64,000 nt of DNA from Spizellomyces punctatus DAOM BR117 (GCF_000182565.1 NW_015971543.1:1-64000), one strand, 5' to 3'. Positions 22,301 through 35,657 are shown, counted from the stretch's first letter. Made by a program: numbers and translations. Notes: a model not told the origin generated them from the letters alone.

Positions 22301-25300
22301 ATGCCAAAGCACAGCAAAAAGACCAGCCTTAGGGCTGTCCATTTCTTTGAGGTGAAAGATACATGGAAGCGATTATATGACGAGAATGTGTCCAGATATC
22401 CGGCCCCTGCTCACCAAGCTATACTTCGATGCCTTCACGACTTCTTATCGTCCTCGCAAGCTACTCAGCTAGTTGCTTTGCGAAGGCTTGGTATGTAGAC
22501 GCTTGTTTGCTGACATAAGACTTTAGACATAAAAGACTTCTATTAATCCTCTGCATTGATGAAAAATAGTATCTACTGTTGGGAAAGCACGAGACGATCT
22601 AAGTTTGCTAGTCGAAACCTCTAGTCTTTTCAAGTCCTGTCTCCTGCCTATCGCGTTGGAGGTTCACTTTGCATCCACTGGACCCAGTGAAAATTCATTT
22701 CGAAGCGCGGCTTTTTCTCTGGTTGCGCGAATCCATGAGTTCTATGAGAATGCTCCTGAAGATTCCCTATGGGACAGAACCATTGTCCGAGATCGCCTGT
22801 CTAATGATTATCAAGGCTTCCTGCAGAATATTGCGGATGGCCCTTTGGATGATTCCGTTATATCGCATTTCGGTGCAGTGATAATGACGACTTTGGACAG
22901 ATCGATCGGGAAAGATGTCGTTGGCCAGAGTTTTGGGGCGACGTTGTCACTGCTTGTCAGATGTCTCACAGTAATTGTCAACGAGGTGTCAGACTCGAGT
23001 GCTTCAACGAACGCAACGACCACGATCATTTATATCTCTAACAGGCTCTCAAGATGCACCGATCTGCTTAAGATTGCTGCCGCGTTACTCACGAGATATC
23101 CCGGCATTGTCCAGGTCATGATTGAAGATTCAGGCCCCAAAAGAGACGTTGTGCAAGACCTACTTAATGCCACCTTGCGTATATGCTTTTCCCACGGATT
23201 TCTGCAGGAGAACCAGTTCATGGCAGGTTTCCTGGCACCCGCCCTTTTGGACATCACACAAGAGCCATCTACCATTGTCGGGGCATTGTTTGGATATCGA
23301 AAGAATGCTCCAGGTGACATATTACAAGTGAACATACCTTCGATGTCAGAGCAGTGGGTTGGAGATGCGCATTGGGACTTTTCTGCCCTCTGTATTTACC
23401 GGGGGCTGTTGATCAATTTTGCCGGCGAAAAATGTTTAACGAAAGTTGCTTTTGCGGGGTAAGGAGCATTACTACTTTCAATCACATAACAAATTACCAA
23501 ATTCTGTTACCTCCTTATTTCTTTAGCGAGCATCCGACGCTCATCGGTTTGCTGTACAAGCAAATTATTGACATTTGCGACCGTGCTACCGAATCTGGTA
23601 TCCGTGTACTAGCGTTCCAGACCTTGGCAACATGGCTCTCGAATGTGGAACAGATCCTCAAATCACGCAAGACGCTTCCATTGACGCTGATTCAATCTAC
23701 CGTGGAGCTTGTTCGTGCCCCGGTGATTGAAAAGCTTTTCGGTTATGTATTTGACCAATGGGAAGATCCCATTGACACTGTTCAACACAAGGTAATTCTG
23801 GACAGCTGACTATATCGCGAATTGTTCCTGTGGCTAACCGCTCCCGAAAGCTGAAAGATCTATTCGTTGGACTTTTGGACGTTTTACATGTTCAGTATGT
23901 AGACATTGACACCGACTTGCACGTGCAGATGATGATAAACGGTCTGCTCAAAGCAGATTGGCACCGTAAGGTAGTTCGTCTTTTCCCTGTTCATATTCTA
24001 TTAGGGAGCTCAATAACAATGATTGATGTGAGTAGGTCAAATATGACTTGTTATCCTTGATGTTGTCAAAAGTCCGTCCACAAGCCCTTCTTCGTTTACG
24101 TGCCGATTTCCTCGAACACTGTTTTGCAGTCATGACGTAAGATGCAGTCGGCCATACTAAATGGACGACGTTGGTGTGCTGACCCTATTGAAACTTCGTA
24201 GCAATATCATGCTGGCGAGCCGCATATCAGCCTTCATCAACCGGTTCATCAAAGAGGCTTTGAGTGATATTGGAGTTGAAGACGAGGTCAGCCGCTCATG
24301 CAGGAAAAGCATTACTTGCTGAGATTGCTGAAACAGGGGCTTAACTCTATAGTCGTCCGCTCAAGCAAACGAGTTTTGGGTCAACCCAGTGTGTATAGCG
24401 CTAACGAGCGAAAGCCTTGTCATCAGAAAGATTTGCAGCGAGAATATGATTCATATCATTCTCAAAGAGAAACACTGCAGCTTTCAGTTGCTGATGAACG
24501 GTATATGTCAACCTTCCAAGCTGATTGTAGTTCGTAAATCTTACAGACCCAATCGTTTTTTAGCTCTTCAGCATGGCGTGTATTCGAAAGACGCAACAGG
24601 ATCAGCATTCCGTCTTCATGGAACAATTGCTGTGGTCAAAGCTGCTCGCATGCTGGGTTTGTTGGAACTTAGCTCATTCCTGGCCGGTATGTACCAGAAG
24701 GCTTCTCCCATGCCGTGATTTATCTACTGACATTTTTCATGTACTCAGAGAACCGCGATATGGTGGAACAGGCTATCAGCCATCCAGATGCAAACCTTCG
24801 AGTCGATGTGCTAGCATTATTGTGCGAAACGCGGCAAGGAACCGCTGATTTCAGTGAGGAGGAATTGTTCGCGCTCAAGAAGTATCTTCTGATCAGCCTC
24901 GACAGTCAGTCACCGGAGTTCCGTCAAAGGGTGTATGTACAGCAAGCAGTTACTCTTGCAATGTCACATATTCATGGTTGTACGTTCGATAGTCAGGCCT
25001 ACCTTGTCAAGCTCCTCCGTCGCATTCGACGGGCAATGTACAGCAATTGGAGGGACTACTTATCTCGCAAAATGTACATCGATGAACATGCCAAGGCTTC
25101 TAGCAAACCATCGAATCTGGACCAAATGACGGAAATAGCAAACGATCTGAATAGAAGACTGATAATGAAAAGAGATTTCCTTGCATGGCTTGGCGATTCT
25201 ACGGTACGGATGAGCTTTGTTCTACAACGATAGGTCCCTTCTTGAGGTCTTTCCATACCGTTTTAGGTCGCATCGTTGTTCCCAGGCTGCTCGTTTCAGC

Positions 25301-28300
25301 GGACGACGTGCAATCTATATTTGATGACAACAATACTAGAGAGTGAAGACTCCACCATCGATGTGAACACAAAGGTTAATCTTGCGGAGGTCCCTGACTA
25401 CCCGACCTTAGCCAACCGTGAAACGGTTCAAGTCCTCTTGGCCATTATTTTTAATGACACGTACGCACCCAACAGAGAGAAGGCTTTCGAGCTTTTGATG
25501 CAGTTTCCTGCTCCGTTAGCTGGAATAGTGAGTGTGCGGTCGATCCAGACGTTGTTGGCAAAAGGCATTGCCTGGATTAGCAGTATTCGGTCCCATGAGA
25601 GTGACACAGGCGCTACGGTTGTTCGTTTGGTTTTTGCCAAATACGTCAAAGGAATGCAGATGTATCTAGACGTGGACACGAAGTTGAAACTTGCACGAGG
25701 GGGATGTCCTATGGGTAAGACTGCATACCTGGTACTGCAAAAGGTTATTCTTGGCCTAACAAAGTTCTGTAACGGTTGTTTAGCATACTTCGTGAAGCAG
25801 CTGATGGAGCTCTTGGCCAGGAATATCGACATAGCTGCGAAAAATCTCTACCTGAGCGCGTCAGGCCACCCCATGCATGGGTTATTCCGCGCTTTACAGT
25901 GGGTTTGAGTTCCAACTTGTTCAGTGACTGAATACCGAAAGACTTTCTTAATCTCCAGAAATGTATTGTTGGAAATTGATTTCGGCGCTGCCGCTATACA
26001 GGCGAACATAGAGGAATGGCAAAGGCTCGTTCGAGATATCATGAATCTCATCAAGTCTGGTTGCGATGCCGTTCTCTCCGTATGTGCTGATGAATCTCCT
26101 GGTGCGTTCAAAGTGTTTGAGGGCGGAACTATAAAATATACGCGCTCATTGTATCATTTAGAGGGGAATCTCCCTGCATCGTTTGCGGACATGCAGCAAA
26201 ACATGGAAGACTTGATTGTCGAAGCTGGTGCAGCCTCCAGCGGTCCCTATTCAGATAGAGGCAGTCAAGCGCAATTGATCCTCTATTCGTGTTTTCACAC
26301 GATCAAGGAAACAACAGCAGTCATTCAGGCTTTAATTTGCCGGACGCCTCTACCCCTTTCTCAAAGCGACTCTGTGAGTTACGATGAAGAAGATATTCAA
26401 ATTGCCGCCATACTGATTTGTCAATAGGAATCGCTCGTGACCTTCGAACAGATTGTTGAATCAGGAGATCAGTTGCGTACACTGTTAGCATCGGTTAGTT
26501 TTTTTTGTGGCTGTAGTTCCCACCTTATTATTTACGTAAGATTTGCATCAGATTCGTCATCGCGGTGCATTTTCAGCTGTGCATGTCTGCTTTGCAAGCG
26601 TGTGTGCAACACTGTTGTCATCTGGAAAAGAATTTCTTGTGGAGCTTCCCAAGGCCTGGTTGGATGTTGGTTTGATGAAGGTTCTGTTCTATGCGGTTGC
26701 GAGTGTAAGTACTCACGCGCATGTATTAGGGCTTCCTGGCACAAGTTGTATCTGTAGATGTTTCCATCACACGGAGAAGCGCTGGCCTTCCTCTAGGTGT
26801 ATTGGCAATTGTCAGCGCACCGGTCCCTTCGCGGAAGCTCCTGTTGACATCGGCTCTCAATAAGCTTTTTGCTATTGGCATGCAAGATGTACCTGCTCAT
26901 GCTAATGAGCGACTGGACCTGCCGCAGGTGTGTAATGCCTTGAGCGTGTGGCTCGATGTCAGGAATACCAAATGGAAGACTTCGAATTCATAGGTCCATG
27001 CGTACAATGTTATCAGAGCCATTTTGCAAGACGCCGAGGTGGCATCAGAAGTCAGAGATCACATTGGGGAGGCTTTCGCGTTGAGCATTAAAGGCTTCTC
27101 TTCTCGTAGTTTTCCTATCAGGAACTGCGCGGCGATGCTGTTTTCAACTTTGATCACAAAAGCTCTTGGGACTAAGGTACCCCGCCCCTATATCAACAAG
27201 GAAGGCAATTCGTAACTTAGTTTTGACATGCACAGAAATCACGGGACGAAATGAATATTGTAAATACGGTGACTGGACGGGAGTTCTTCGTTCGCTTTCC
27301 GAAATTGCATTCGCTGCTTCTGCAACAACTGACCGAGGCTGTTGAAAAACTAGAAGAGGTGCATGTTCATGTGTTCCCGAAATCGTTATATCATTTCTCA
27401 GACGTAGCACAATTTAGGGAGAGGTCCACCCAGCATTGTACCCTATTCTCACGATCTTGGCAAGATGTACGTGATGATTGCGTCTGACGGCTATGCACTT
27501 TTGATAATGTTGTTTCACATTGCCAGTGAAACCGTCCGTATTAGAAGGATCGGATACGCTGATGACACTCTCCGCTTTCGGAACTGTGGTTGCGCGATGT
27601 GCAATGGCAGCCATTTTTAAAGTTCGAGAGATGTCCGCCAGGGCGTACGCCCCCCTTATCCTCTCGTCAAATCTGATACCTTCAGTGGAAAGATTAATAC
27701 AGCAGGGAAAGTCTGCCTCTCAGAACCATCTACACGGGGCCCTTTTGCAAATACAATATTTACTTCGTGTGCACCTAGCGAGTGATGTTGCTGGGAAGGA
27801 TATACGGAGAGGTATAAGTTTTGTCGTGGGTAGGGTCCGGGATACACGGAAAGCTAACGGCCAAGTTCGATCAGATGCTACTATTCGGCTTCCTACTGTC
27901 TTCTTGGCTGCTTCTGATATCGCGCTAAATAATTCATGCCCGGTGACCAAGGCCCTTTATTTGTCGATAGTCACGGAATTCTTTATACAAGCCGCCTGGG
28001 TCCGGGATGAAGTGGACGAAGAAAATGGTGAGTTTTGTCCAATGAAAATCACTTTAATGAATCAAAGCTAACGAAGTCACGATCTACCTGCTTTTAGAGC
28101 TCGATGCATTAGCCACACAACACTTTGTAAATATTCGTCAAACTTTTCGAGATTATGCATTAGAAGCTTTGCGACGGGATGGGGAGGCGGCTTTTATGGG
28201 CTACTCAGTCCGCCGAGCGCAAGCTCTGTTGGTGCTCCGATGCCTTGCTGTCTGCCCACCTAATGCTGATCAAGGCACCCGTATAATTCTGGATCTTTTG

Positions 28301-29709
28301 GATGATCGAGAGTATGAGGTTCAGCTCGCGACTATTGGTTTCATCAAAGACCATATACATACCAACACTTGGTGAGATGAGACATATCTGGCAGTTTGTT
28401 TACCTTTCCTGACATTCTTATATCTCTCAGCGTCAATATTACCTCAGCACAAATAAAACAGAAGCTTAGGTCGTTGGTGTTGTCCGCTTCTGTGTACTAC
28501 CAGGTTGTTCAAGAAGCTGCTAAGCTTCTGGTTCAGATGGAGCTGTCGGATCCGTCAGATGGTCCTATCGAGTTGGAGAATTTTGCGAACTCTATTCTGC
28601 AGGTCCTGTCGAGCAGCCCAAAACCACACCTAGCTGAATCCATACTTCCTCTTCTTGGAATGGAAGTTCATAAAGTGAGCTGAGGACGAGAGCAGTGTAC
28701 GATGTGTAGAGGCTGATCAGATATTGGCGAATAGGTTCATGTGGCGCCGGAGGCCCTGCAAGACCCTCAGACGCTATCGACTTCTTACGTGAAGATAATA
28801 CAGTTTTGGTGCAGAGATGAACAACCATTAGCTGTGCGGGCATCCGTGGTCACAAGTTTGCAAAACGTGATACCAGTGATCGATAGACTGGAGGAGTCCA
28901 ATGTCGTTGATATTTTATTCCTGCTGGATCAATTACTACAAGATGATGACCCTGACATTCGAGAGTGCACTGCCCGGATCGTATCTTCTATGCTGAAATT
29001 CAAGGTATAGTACACATACAATTTGTCAACTTACGACAGTGCTTCGGTGCTAACCTCAATTTCCAGCAACCAGTGACAGCTTCGCGATGTCGCACTTTGT
29101 TGGGGTTCCATATCGCCACTCACCCGTGGGCTGGTGGATTTGAACTAGTTGTGGAAAGGTTTCAAAAAGTGCTCTTAAATCATGACATTAGTATGTTGAT
29201 TTTCAGGTCCACATCCATCCTCGACTCCATTGTCTAAGATGTATTCTTTACCACTAGAAACCATATTAGCAGGCGAGTCCCAATCGACCGACGTGCTTTT
29301 CGCCCAGGAGGAGCACAACTCACGCCGCGAGGAGTTTGTTGACATGGTCCTTGCGTCCGCCTGCCTCAAGCGCTTATTCGCGAATCAAACCATATCAGCC
29401 TCCTGCGGAAAACTGATGATCAAGTTCACGTGCAACTGGGTCCGGACAGCGATGATGGACATTAAACGGGCAGCAGCAGCGTCATTTGATGCAACAGAAT
29501 TTTTCAGCCGACCTCGGGTCTTTGGGTGTGTTGCGAGTGTGATAAATGCTGCGTTCTTCCTGTCCCATGTGGGAAGCATGGACGGTGAAATTGTGATTGG
29601 GCAGATTCGTGAAATGGAATATTTGCATCCCAATTTGAAAGCAATGGCTGCTGGAGGGCAGAAAGGGAAGTTGATAAAGTCTATTTGTCTCGGTGAGGCA
29701 AATATGTAG
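22301..29709 (+). CDS. THADA / Trm732-like tRNA 2'-O-methylation partner (DUF2428)
   Basis: ARM/HEAT-repeat scaffold; family members partner the Trm7/FTSJ1 methyltransferase for 2'-O-methylation of tRNA position 32 (established for yeast Trm732). I assembled 22 exons whose phases all agree: 22301-22490, 22570-23458, 23527-23791, 23851-23970, 24036-24136, 24202-24286, 24353-24686, 24749-25203, 25267-25898, 25959-26373, 26428-26493, 26552-26702, 26746-26927, 26994-27176, 27236-27358, 27424-27466, 27527-28027, 28098-28371, 28431-28674, 28735-29004, 29067-29190, 29258-29709. The product is about 2032 residues, close to human THADA and longer than yeast Trm732. Diagnostic blocks are LRHRGAF-like IRHRGAF, then SITRRSAGLP and the VHAYNVIRAILQD segment, followed by IRNCAAMLFSTLITK, TGREFFVRFP and HPALYPILTILARL. 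The exon 12/13 junction is the least certain. Confidence 0.93.
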
Positions 29710-29929
29710 GGTCAAGGCAATTAGATAGACACCAGTAGTCAGATTCAATCATAGATTCTCTAAAATATTATTGTAAGATAGGCAAAGGCTATCCCTCTAA
29801 GTCAAGTCTGTGATAATCAACTCGTCATGATCAAACTAAGGTGCAATGGTTCTGCTTGTATTTGGAATCATAAATCATGCAATGTGCTTACTTCAGCGAT
29901 CGGCAGGCCACAGGTGAGATTGATACAAT

Positions 29930-31569
29930 CTATAATTTCGACCCGATAATCGTGCTCTGTCGCTCGTAGACCTGTCTATATAGTGAATCTGCCGGGGCTT
30001 GTCCTACATGACTAGATAAATTCTTGACCACAGCCATATCCTTGCTAATATCTTTAATCGAAGGAGTCCCCATTAGTCTCATTACCATTTCCAACTCGTC
30101 CCGCAGCAAGTCAATCAACCGTTCCACGCCCGGCTGACCGTATGTAGACATGGCATACAGGAAAGGCCGACCCAATCCGACACCTTTGGCACCTAACGCC
30201 AACGCCTTGAATATATCCGTTCCCCTGCGGAATCCCCCATCTACATACACTTCAAGGCGATCTGTTAGCCCAGCCTCTTTCAGATACGTCATTACTTCCT
30301 CCAATATTTCGATTCCCGACCGTGCTGTATCCAATTGCCGTCCACCGTGGTTCGAAACAACAATCCCTGCAACACCTGCTTTTGCTGCTAATACTGCATC
30401 CTCGCCTCTTTGGATACCTTTAAGCACGATAGGCATTTTGGTGATGCTCTTAAACCACTCGATATCATCCCAGCACAAACCGGGATCTATGAAAGAGGAT
30501 ATTGCCCGCGCAGCACCCTCATTTCGATTTATGGACTCCTTGCCGTCCCTTTGAACGTCTGGCGCGTCATCGACAAATTTTGTCCGCATGTCTTTTTCGC
30601 GCCGACCGAGTTGAGGTGCATCCACAGTTATGAAAAGACCTTTCACACCCTTGGATTCTGCGTGACGGACTAGACGCTCAGTTATTTTTCGATCTAGTAA
30701 CAGTGTATGAGTAAGCCATCGTTTATCCTTCTTCATACCGTAATTAGGGCCGCTCACCACTATTAACGTAAAGCTGAAACCACTGGGTTTGCCCAGTCGC
30801 CCTCGCAGCCACCATCTCATCCAAGGAACAGCTCGCTAGAGTCGGCATCATCTGCACAATTTGCCTCGTCCCCGCAGCTCGTGTCAAGACCACCTCGCCC
30901 TCACGATGACCAAGCTTTCCCAAGGCCGTGGCAGATATATACAAAGGCAACGACGAACGCGTCCCCAACATCGTGGTGGAAGTATCTACTGTACGGACGT
31001 TGACCAATACTCGAGGCCGCAACCATATTCTGTGAAACGCTGCATGATTTTCTTGCAGTGTCAATTCATCATCAGCCCCTGACGAGTAATATGCCCATCC
31101 CTCTGGTTTCATTGTTCGGCGAGCCACTGATTCAAAATCGAACGCATTCAGTATTGCCGACAAGCTTGGTTTCTTCGTCATATTCAGCGCTTTTGCGTCA
31201 GGGCTTTCTTCAACGGACTTCTCAGGAACGGTCGTAGGATCCACATCACCTAAGTAGAGTTCCTTGGGAAGAAAGCGATCAATGATATCCTTTGGATGGA
31301 TTGGTTCAAACGCTTCTGTAGCATCCTTTCCTGCTTGTTTAAGGATGGGCTGTCCAATTGAAAATATTAGAGTACATAATGGTTAAGAAGGTGATAAGAC
31401 AAAGCAAAATGCAAATCAGGCGGCCCTGCAGCTTACTCACACCAACGCCTCCTGGATGTTCATTCAGAAAAGGGCCCAAATTATATACTTTTCCGTGTAT
31501 AATGCACCAGCAGTCTTCTTTCGTGTTATGTTTAGCAACGTCTGCAAAGGATATGAGTCGATGGGGCAT
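29930..31569 (-). CDS. flavocytochrome b2-type L-lactate dehydrogenase
   Basis: Oxidises L-lactate (or a related 2-hydroxy acid) with FMN and passes electrons through its own b5 haem to cytochrome c. Three exons: 31441-31569, 30758-31349, 29930-30693 (494 residues). N-terminal cytochrome b5 domain: [18 protein letters not shown] and [12 protein letters not shown], supplying the two haem-ligand histidines. The FMN alpha-hydroxy-acid dehydrogenase domain follows: [36 protein letters not shown], the active-site [12 protein letters not shown], and [19 protein letters not shown]. Introns 1 and 2 fall at positions that restore these motifs exactly. Odd: yeast Cyb2 has an approximately 80-residue mitochondrial presequence, but here the only in-frame ATG near the start (31569) begins almost at the b5 domain ([11 protein letters not shown]). 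Either a 5' exon is missed or the enzyme is not sent to the intermembrane space. Confidence 0.92.
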
Positions 31570-31744
31570 CTTTTTACTCCACACTACGAAACAGCATTCA
31601 GTTGCGATGATGGCAAGCTCTGTACAGGGTGTTGGGGTGACAAGGGCTGACGCAAGCGCGCGATGTCACAGTCGAACGTCCAGCAGCACGTGATCCCCAT
31701 TAATCAGACACCACAATTATTCAGATTCACATGAAGATAAACAA

Positions 31745-31915
31745 AGACCGCCCTTGCGTAGGAATGTCTGTGATGTTCCCCTAATTATTAACCAGTCTAA
31801 TTCTGGTTTACTAGGATTTGAACATCCTCCAAGCGAAAACCTTTGGAATCATGCTGGTGGGCGCTAGTTACCACAGTTAGACGACTGGACGATGTATTGC
31901 ATGTAAAACTATGCG
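31745..31915 (+). mobile_element. decayed fragment of the 36.2/57.9-kb inverted-repeat element
   Basis: Shares ccagtctaattctggttta and aacatcctccaa with the reverse complement of the element at 35885-36525, followed by a matching ggtgggc..tagttacc..gttaga..gatgtattgcatgt stretch. Both terminal repeats are not clearly retained, so this is a degenerate or partial copy. It lies between the divergent 5' end of the lactate dehydrogenase gene and the 3' end of the methyltransferase gene. Confidence 0.6.
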
Positions 31916-32141
31916 CTTTATCCGAGTTGGTTCTCACCATGTCCAAGTGGTTCAACCCGTACTGGTATATTGTGTGCGACATTGATTATTGCTATTGTTC
32001 TATCACTACTGTGAATGCTATCCCTAATAAGCCGGGGGGCGACATGCCAGGTCACCTTGCTACCTAATAATATACTTGCATGAAACTATCTATACACCAC
32101 GCACGACGAGTGCTGGCGCAGATCGTCCAATAGTCGTTGGA

Positions 32142-33118
32142 CTATTGCTTTTTCTTGCCGGCCTTTTCCCTGTCTCTTCTTTGGTAGATCGATGCAGTGA
32201 ACGGTCTATGTATCAAAATTGAATATGAGTTTACTGGGACTTCCGATGCGCACCGCAGAAACAAACACGTACCCTTCAAAGCATTCGACGGCAACAATGT
32301 ACACAATATAGACAACTCCGGTAAGCACAAGACCTGCCGGGCTACCCCGCCTTTATGATTTTCCAACAGGTTGAGTTGAGTGCGTTGCAACTAGCTGCAG
32401 TGCTCAATCTATCTTACCACAAAGCACCCCCCAAGAAGCACAGAGTCGATCCAAAGTACATGGGATTTTCTAGGACATTAAACGGGAATCCAGTAACACG
32501 CTGGTCCATAAGAATACCAAAGTAATCCCCTGATGATTTTCATATGGATAAATTTGCTTTCCTGGCAGCCTACACAATGCAGGATATGATACTCACCCAA
32601 GTACGTCCCCGTGATTCCTAGTTTATACATGCTGGACAACACAAGAACATTTCCAATAACGATGCTAATCGCTGCGTACACCTTCACGTAAAAATGCTCA
32701 AGGATGTGACTCTTTGGTTGGTGATCCATAGCAACGGTGAAGCTGTTAAAAGAATGATAAGCGGGGACACACATCATGCAATCATGAGAAATAGTCAGGC
32801 TTACAGGTAGTCCCGCAGCAATCCGAGCGTAAAAATAGTGAATGCGAGGAGATAGCAACCCCTCAATGGGGAGCCCACCATCCTTGTAATAGTATGTCTT
32901 CGATACTCTGCAGTGTCAAAGAGAGTTAGCCGGGTCCGGAGAAAATGAGGACAGAAGGTGCTCGCCTCCACCTCATCCCTACCATTTCGAGCGACAATAT
33001 TCCACATTGTTGGGTTAAACACGATGGAACCAGCACATATCCACAACGACGGGTGGGACCAATTTATTTCCGCAAGTGCTTGCAAAGCATTATCTACTGG
33101 GTGTCCAACGGCCATAGT
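32142..33118 (-). CDS. phospholipid N-methyltransferase (Opi3/PEMT type)
   Basis: Integral ER-membrane enzyme adding methyl groups from S-adenosylmethionine to phosphatidylethanolamine derivatives on the route to phosphatidylcholine. Six exons: 32983-33118, 32805-32907, 32597-32742, 32418-32529, 32273-32350, 32142-32205, giving 212 residues (yeast Opi3 has 206). Start chosen at ATG 33118 because family length and the [17 protein letters not shown] block then fit. Family motifs: [72 protein letters not shown], and a C-terminal [11 protein letters not shown] with a lysine tail (AGKKKQ) typical of ER retention. Intron 4's acceptor (AAAG) is weak but gives the expected SPAGLVLTG reading. Four hydrophobic segments are visible. 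Confidence 0.93.
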
Positions 33119-34485
33119 GGATAGGAGAACGAGCTGTGATAGTGTCGTAAACAAATGCTGATCTGCCTGTGCGAATGCCAATTGATCTCGGGCCGTCGAA
33201 CTGAAGATCTGCAGCGTGGGGAAATGGGGTCTGCTTACGTGTTATGATCACTCTTGGCCGCCAAGCCACATTTCCAGCTGCTCAGACGAACGCTTTACAT
33301 TCTGCTTTCAAGCAGTATCTTTACTGTTAGATGTTAGTTGAGGAGATATTGACAGTGGTGTTGCTTTGAGCCATTAATGCATTAACTTATTGTGAATGAT
33401 ATGTCCCATTTTGTTTGTTAAGCAATTCATTATATTTGAAGTGAAAATTGCAGCGTTCATCTAACCAACTCACAAGTTGACGAACTTTCTGCATAGCGTT
33501 CCAATCTGCTCTTTATCCTTGCCATCATTTTCAGCGTCAGATAATACATTGGTTATTTGCCACTTCGCCAAGCCAACAGTTATTGACCTCGACATCATAC
33601 CATGGTATGTCAGACCCAGAACTTGATTAGTAATCTAATCCTCACACACTTATAAACGAATGATATAAGCTGACGTTGCAAACCAGTCGCTTGCTACATA
33701 CTCGCCTGCTCCCCGTTCTTTACCCTTGTGGCCTTTATATGTTATATTACAACCAATTTCAATCCACATTCCGCTTCTTTTGCACTATGCCATTTCTGCT
33801 TACTTTCAGAACGCGGCCCACAGTAGGACAGATGGCACATGCAAGTTTCGTGGCAGCCGGATGAACGGCAGTAACGTGCTGTTGCCTCAATGGATGTTTC
33901 GGCGTGGGCCAGAAGTGAGCGATATCAAACCATGTAATAAACCATGTTAAGTTATGCGCCATGCAGTGTGCGATCGATATGTGCTGTTGATCGATCGTTC
34001 ACCTTGAACGCATGTCGTATCTGGCACAAGTCCCAACCAATACCAAGGCTTATTCTTGCCAAGACGTTGCGGATGAACCTCAATTGCATTGAGAAGCTTT
34101 ATTTCCAATTCTTCCCAGACTTCCCCACAGTGACAGTTTCATGTGGTAAGACCAGCTGACATAATCAAGTGATCATCCCCCCCTTTGGCTGGTGCATCCC
34201 CCTTCCTGGCAGGGCTTGAGAGCAAGTTTCGCAAAGCCTTTTCGTCTTACTCACACCTGTAGCAGGTCTTTTAAGCTGGCAATTTTCCTTTGAGCCTCAT
34301 CGGCATAACGAACGGGTCAGCGTGCACTTATTTGTCCATAATTCGCCTGCTCGGATATTAGTTCCATCTACAAAGTGTTACATTTGTGACTATTTTAAAG
34401 GACTGCGCTTTGAGGTACAGTGTTTCCCAAAAGTCTGATCATCCTTTCAACGTATGCTGGACAACTTTTGACACTCCTATTTGCG
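33119..34485. other. intergenic
   Basis: About 1.4 kb between the divergent methyltransferase and mitochondrial carrier genes. AT-rich and pyrimidine-rich patches, short frames only. No repeat or RNA gene recognised. Confidence 0.4.
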
Positions 34486-35657
34486 ATGACAGACCAAAAT
34501 AAAGAAAACATGGACACATCCCGTAAAACTTCCTGGCAGATCGCCCAGCCATTTGTCACTGGCGGACTTGGAGGCATGATTGCTACGGCTGTTATCCAGC
34601 CTGTTGATATGGTCAAAGTTCGCATGCAACTGGCGGGGGAAGGCACAAAGGTAAGTTTGGTTTACGGACGTGTCCATCGGGCGTAGGTTTGCCATATTGA
34701 TTTGGTGCTTACCATTGACCGCTGGGATAGAATATTCATCCAAACCCATTCCGTTTGGCGGCCGATATCATTCGGAACGAAAAGTTTACCTCCCTCTACC
34801 GTGGGCTCTCGGCCGGCTTGCTCCGTCAAGCCACATACACGACTGCTCGAATGGGTCTTTTCAACACCTTCCTTTCCTCAGCAAAGGAATACAATGGAAA
34901 TGATAAGGTCACTTTCTCACAACGTGCTCTAGCTGGACTTGCTGCTGGCGGCTTGGGTGCTATTGTTGGAACCCCTCCAGACTTGGCGTTGGTCAGGATG
35001 CAAGCGGATGGAATGCTTCCCGCTGCTAAACGTGCGAATTACACAGGGGTTAGCAATGCCCTGACACGCATCGTTCGAGAAGAAGGCTTTTTTTCTTTGT
35101 GGAATGGAGCTGGACCAACAGTCGCCAGAGCTATGGCACTTAATCTTGGCATGCTTACAACGTAAGCAGTTCGATTTGATGACATTTTGCTTGAGCCCGT
35201 CTCATAGCTGAATTCGCTCCTCAGCTACTCACATACGAAATCTGAGCTGGATCGCATCTTGGGTCCCGGTGCCCTCTCCAAGTTTGGCTCCTCTGCTGTA
35301 GCTGGATTCTTTGCTTCTTTCATGTCGCTTCCCTTTGATTTCATCAAGACAAGATTACAAAAGCAACGTCCCGATGTCCAGGGGAATATGCCTTACAAGG
35401 GTACCATTGATTGCGCGCTCAAAGTAATCAGGAACGAAGGTCCTTTGGCGTTCTATAGGGTGAGTATCTTTGCACCTAATCTTTTTGATCTTGTCACTAT
35501 TAACGCTTGCGCGCTGTTAAAGAGTTTCCCTGTGTACTATATCCGTATTGCACCACACGCAATGCTCACGCTTTTGATCGCTGATGGTCTGAATTCAGCA
35601 GTTGCTACCCTCGCCGCAGGAAGCACACGGCTGCGTAAAGAAGAGCAGCGAGTGTAA
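34486..35657 (+). CDS. mitochondrial carrier, 2-oxoglutarate/malate type
   Basis: Inner-mitochondrial-membrane antiporter of the SLC25 family. Four exons: 34486-34650, 34731-35161, 35225-35459, 35523-35657 (321 residues). All three signature repeats are present: PVDMVKVRMQ, PPDLALVRMQADG and PFDFIKTRLQ, each followed by a glycine/aromatic block (SLYRG, SLWNGAGPT, AFYR). The second signature with ADG.LP..KR.NY and REEGFFSLWNG is characteristic of the oxoglutarate/malate (SLC25A11) branch; the dicarboxylate carriers are the closest alternative. No presequence, as is usual. Six membrane segments are expected. A short Asn/Lys/Asp-rich N-terminus precedes the first repeat. The inverted-repeat element begins 227 bases past its stop codon. 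Confidence 0.9.

Noticed and set aside
26705-26729. 25-nt GTAAGT...TTAG candidate intron in THADA
   Set aside because: Far shorter than the 43-80 nt introns seen elsewhere. An in-phase alternative (26703-26745) restores the reading into SITRRSAGLP.
29191-29206. 16-nt GTATGT...CAG candidate intron in THADA
   Set aside because: Too short to splice. The acceptor at 29256-29257 gives a 67-nt intron in the correct phase.
31804-31872. tRNA-like sequence on the minus strand with a B-box-like TGTTCAAATCC and an A-box-like TAGCGCC start
   Set aside because: The T-stem has a mismatch in the B-box pair, the acceptor arms pair poorly and no proper anticodon arm forms. It lies inside the decayed element fragment and its homologue in copy A is even less tRNA-like.
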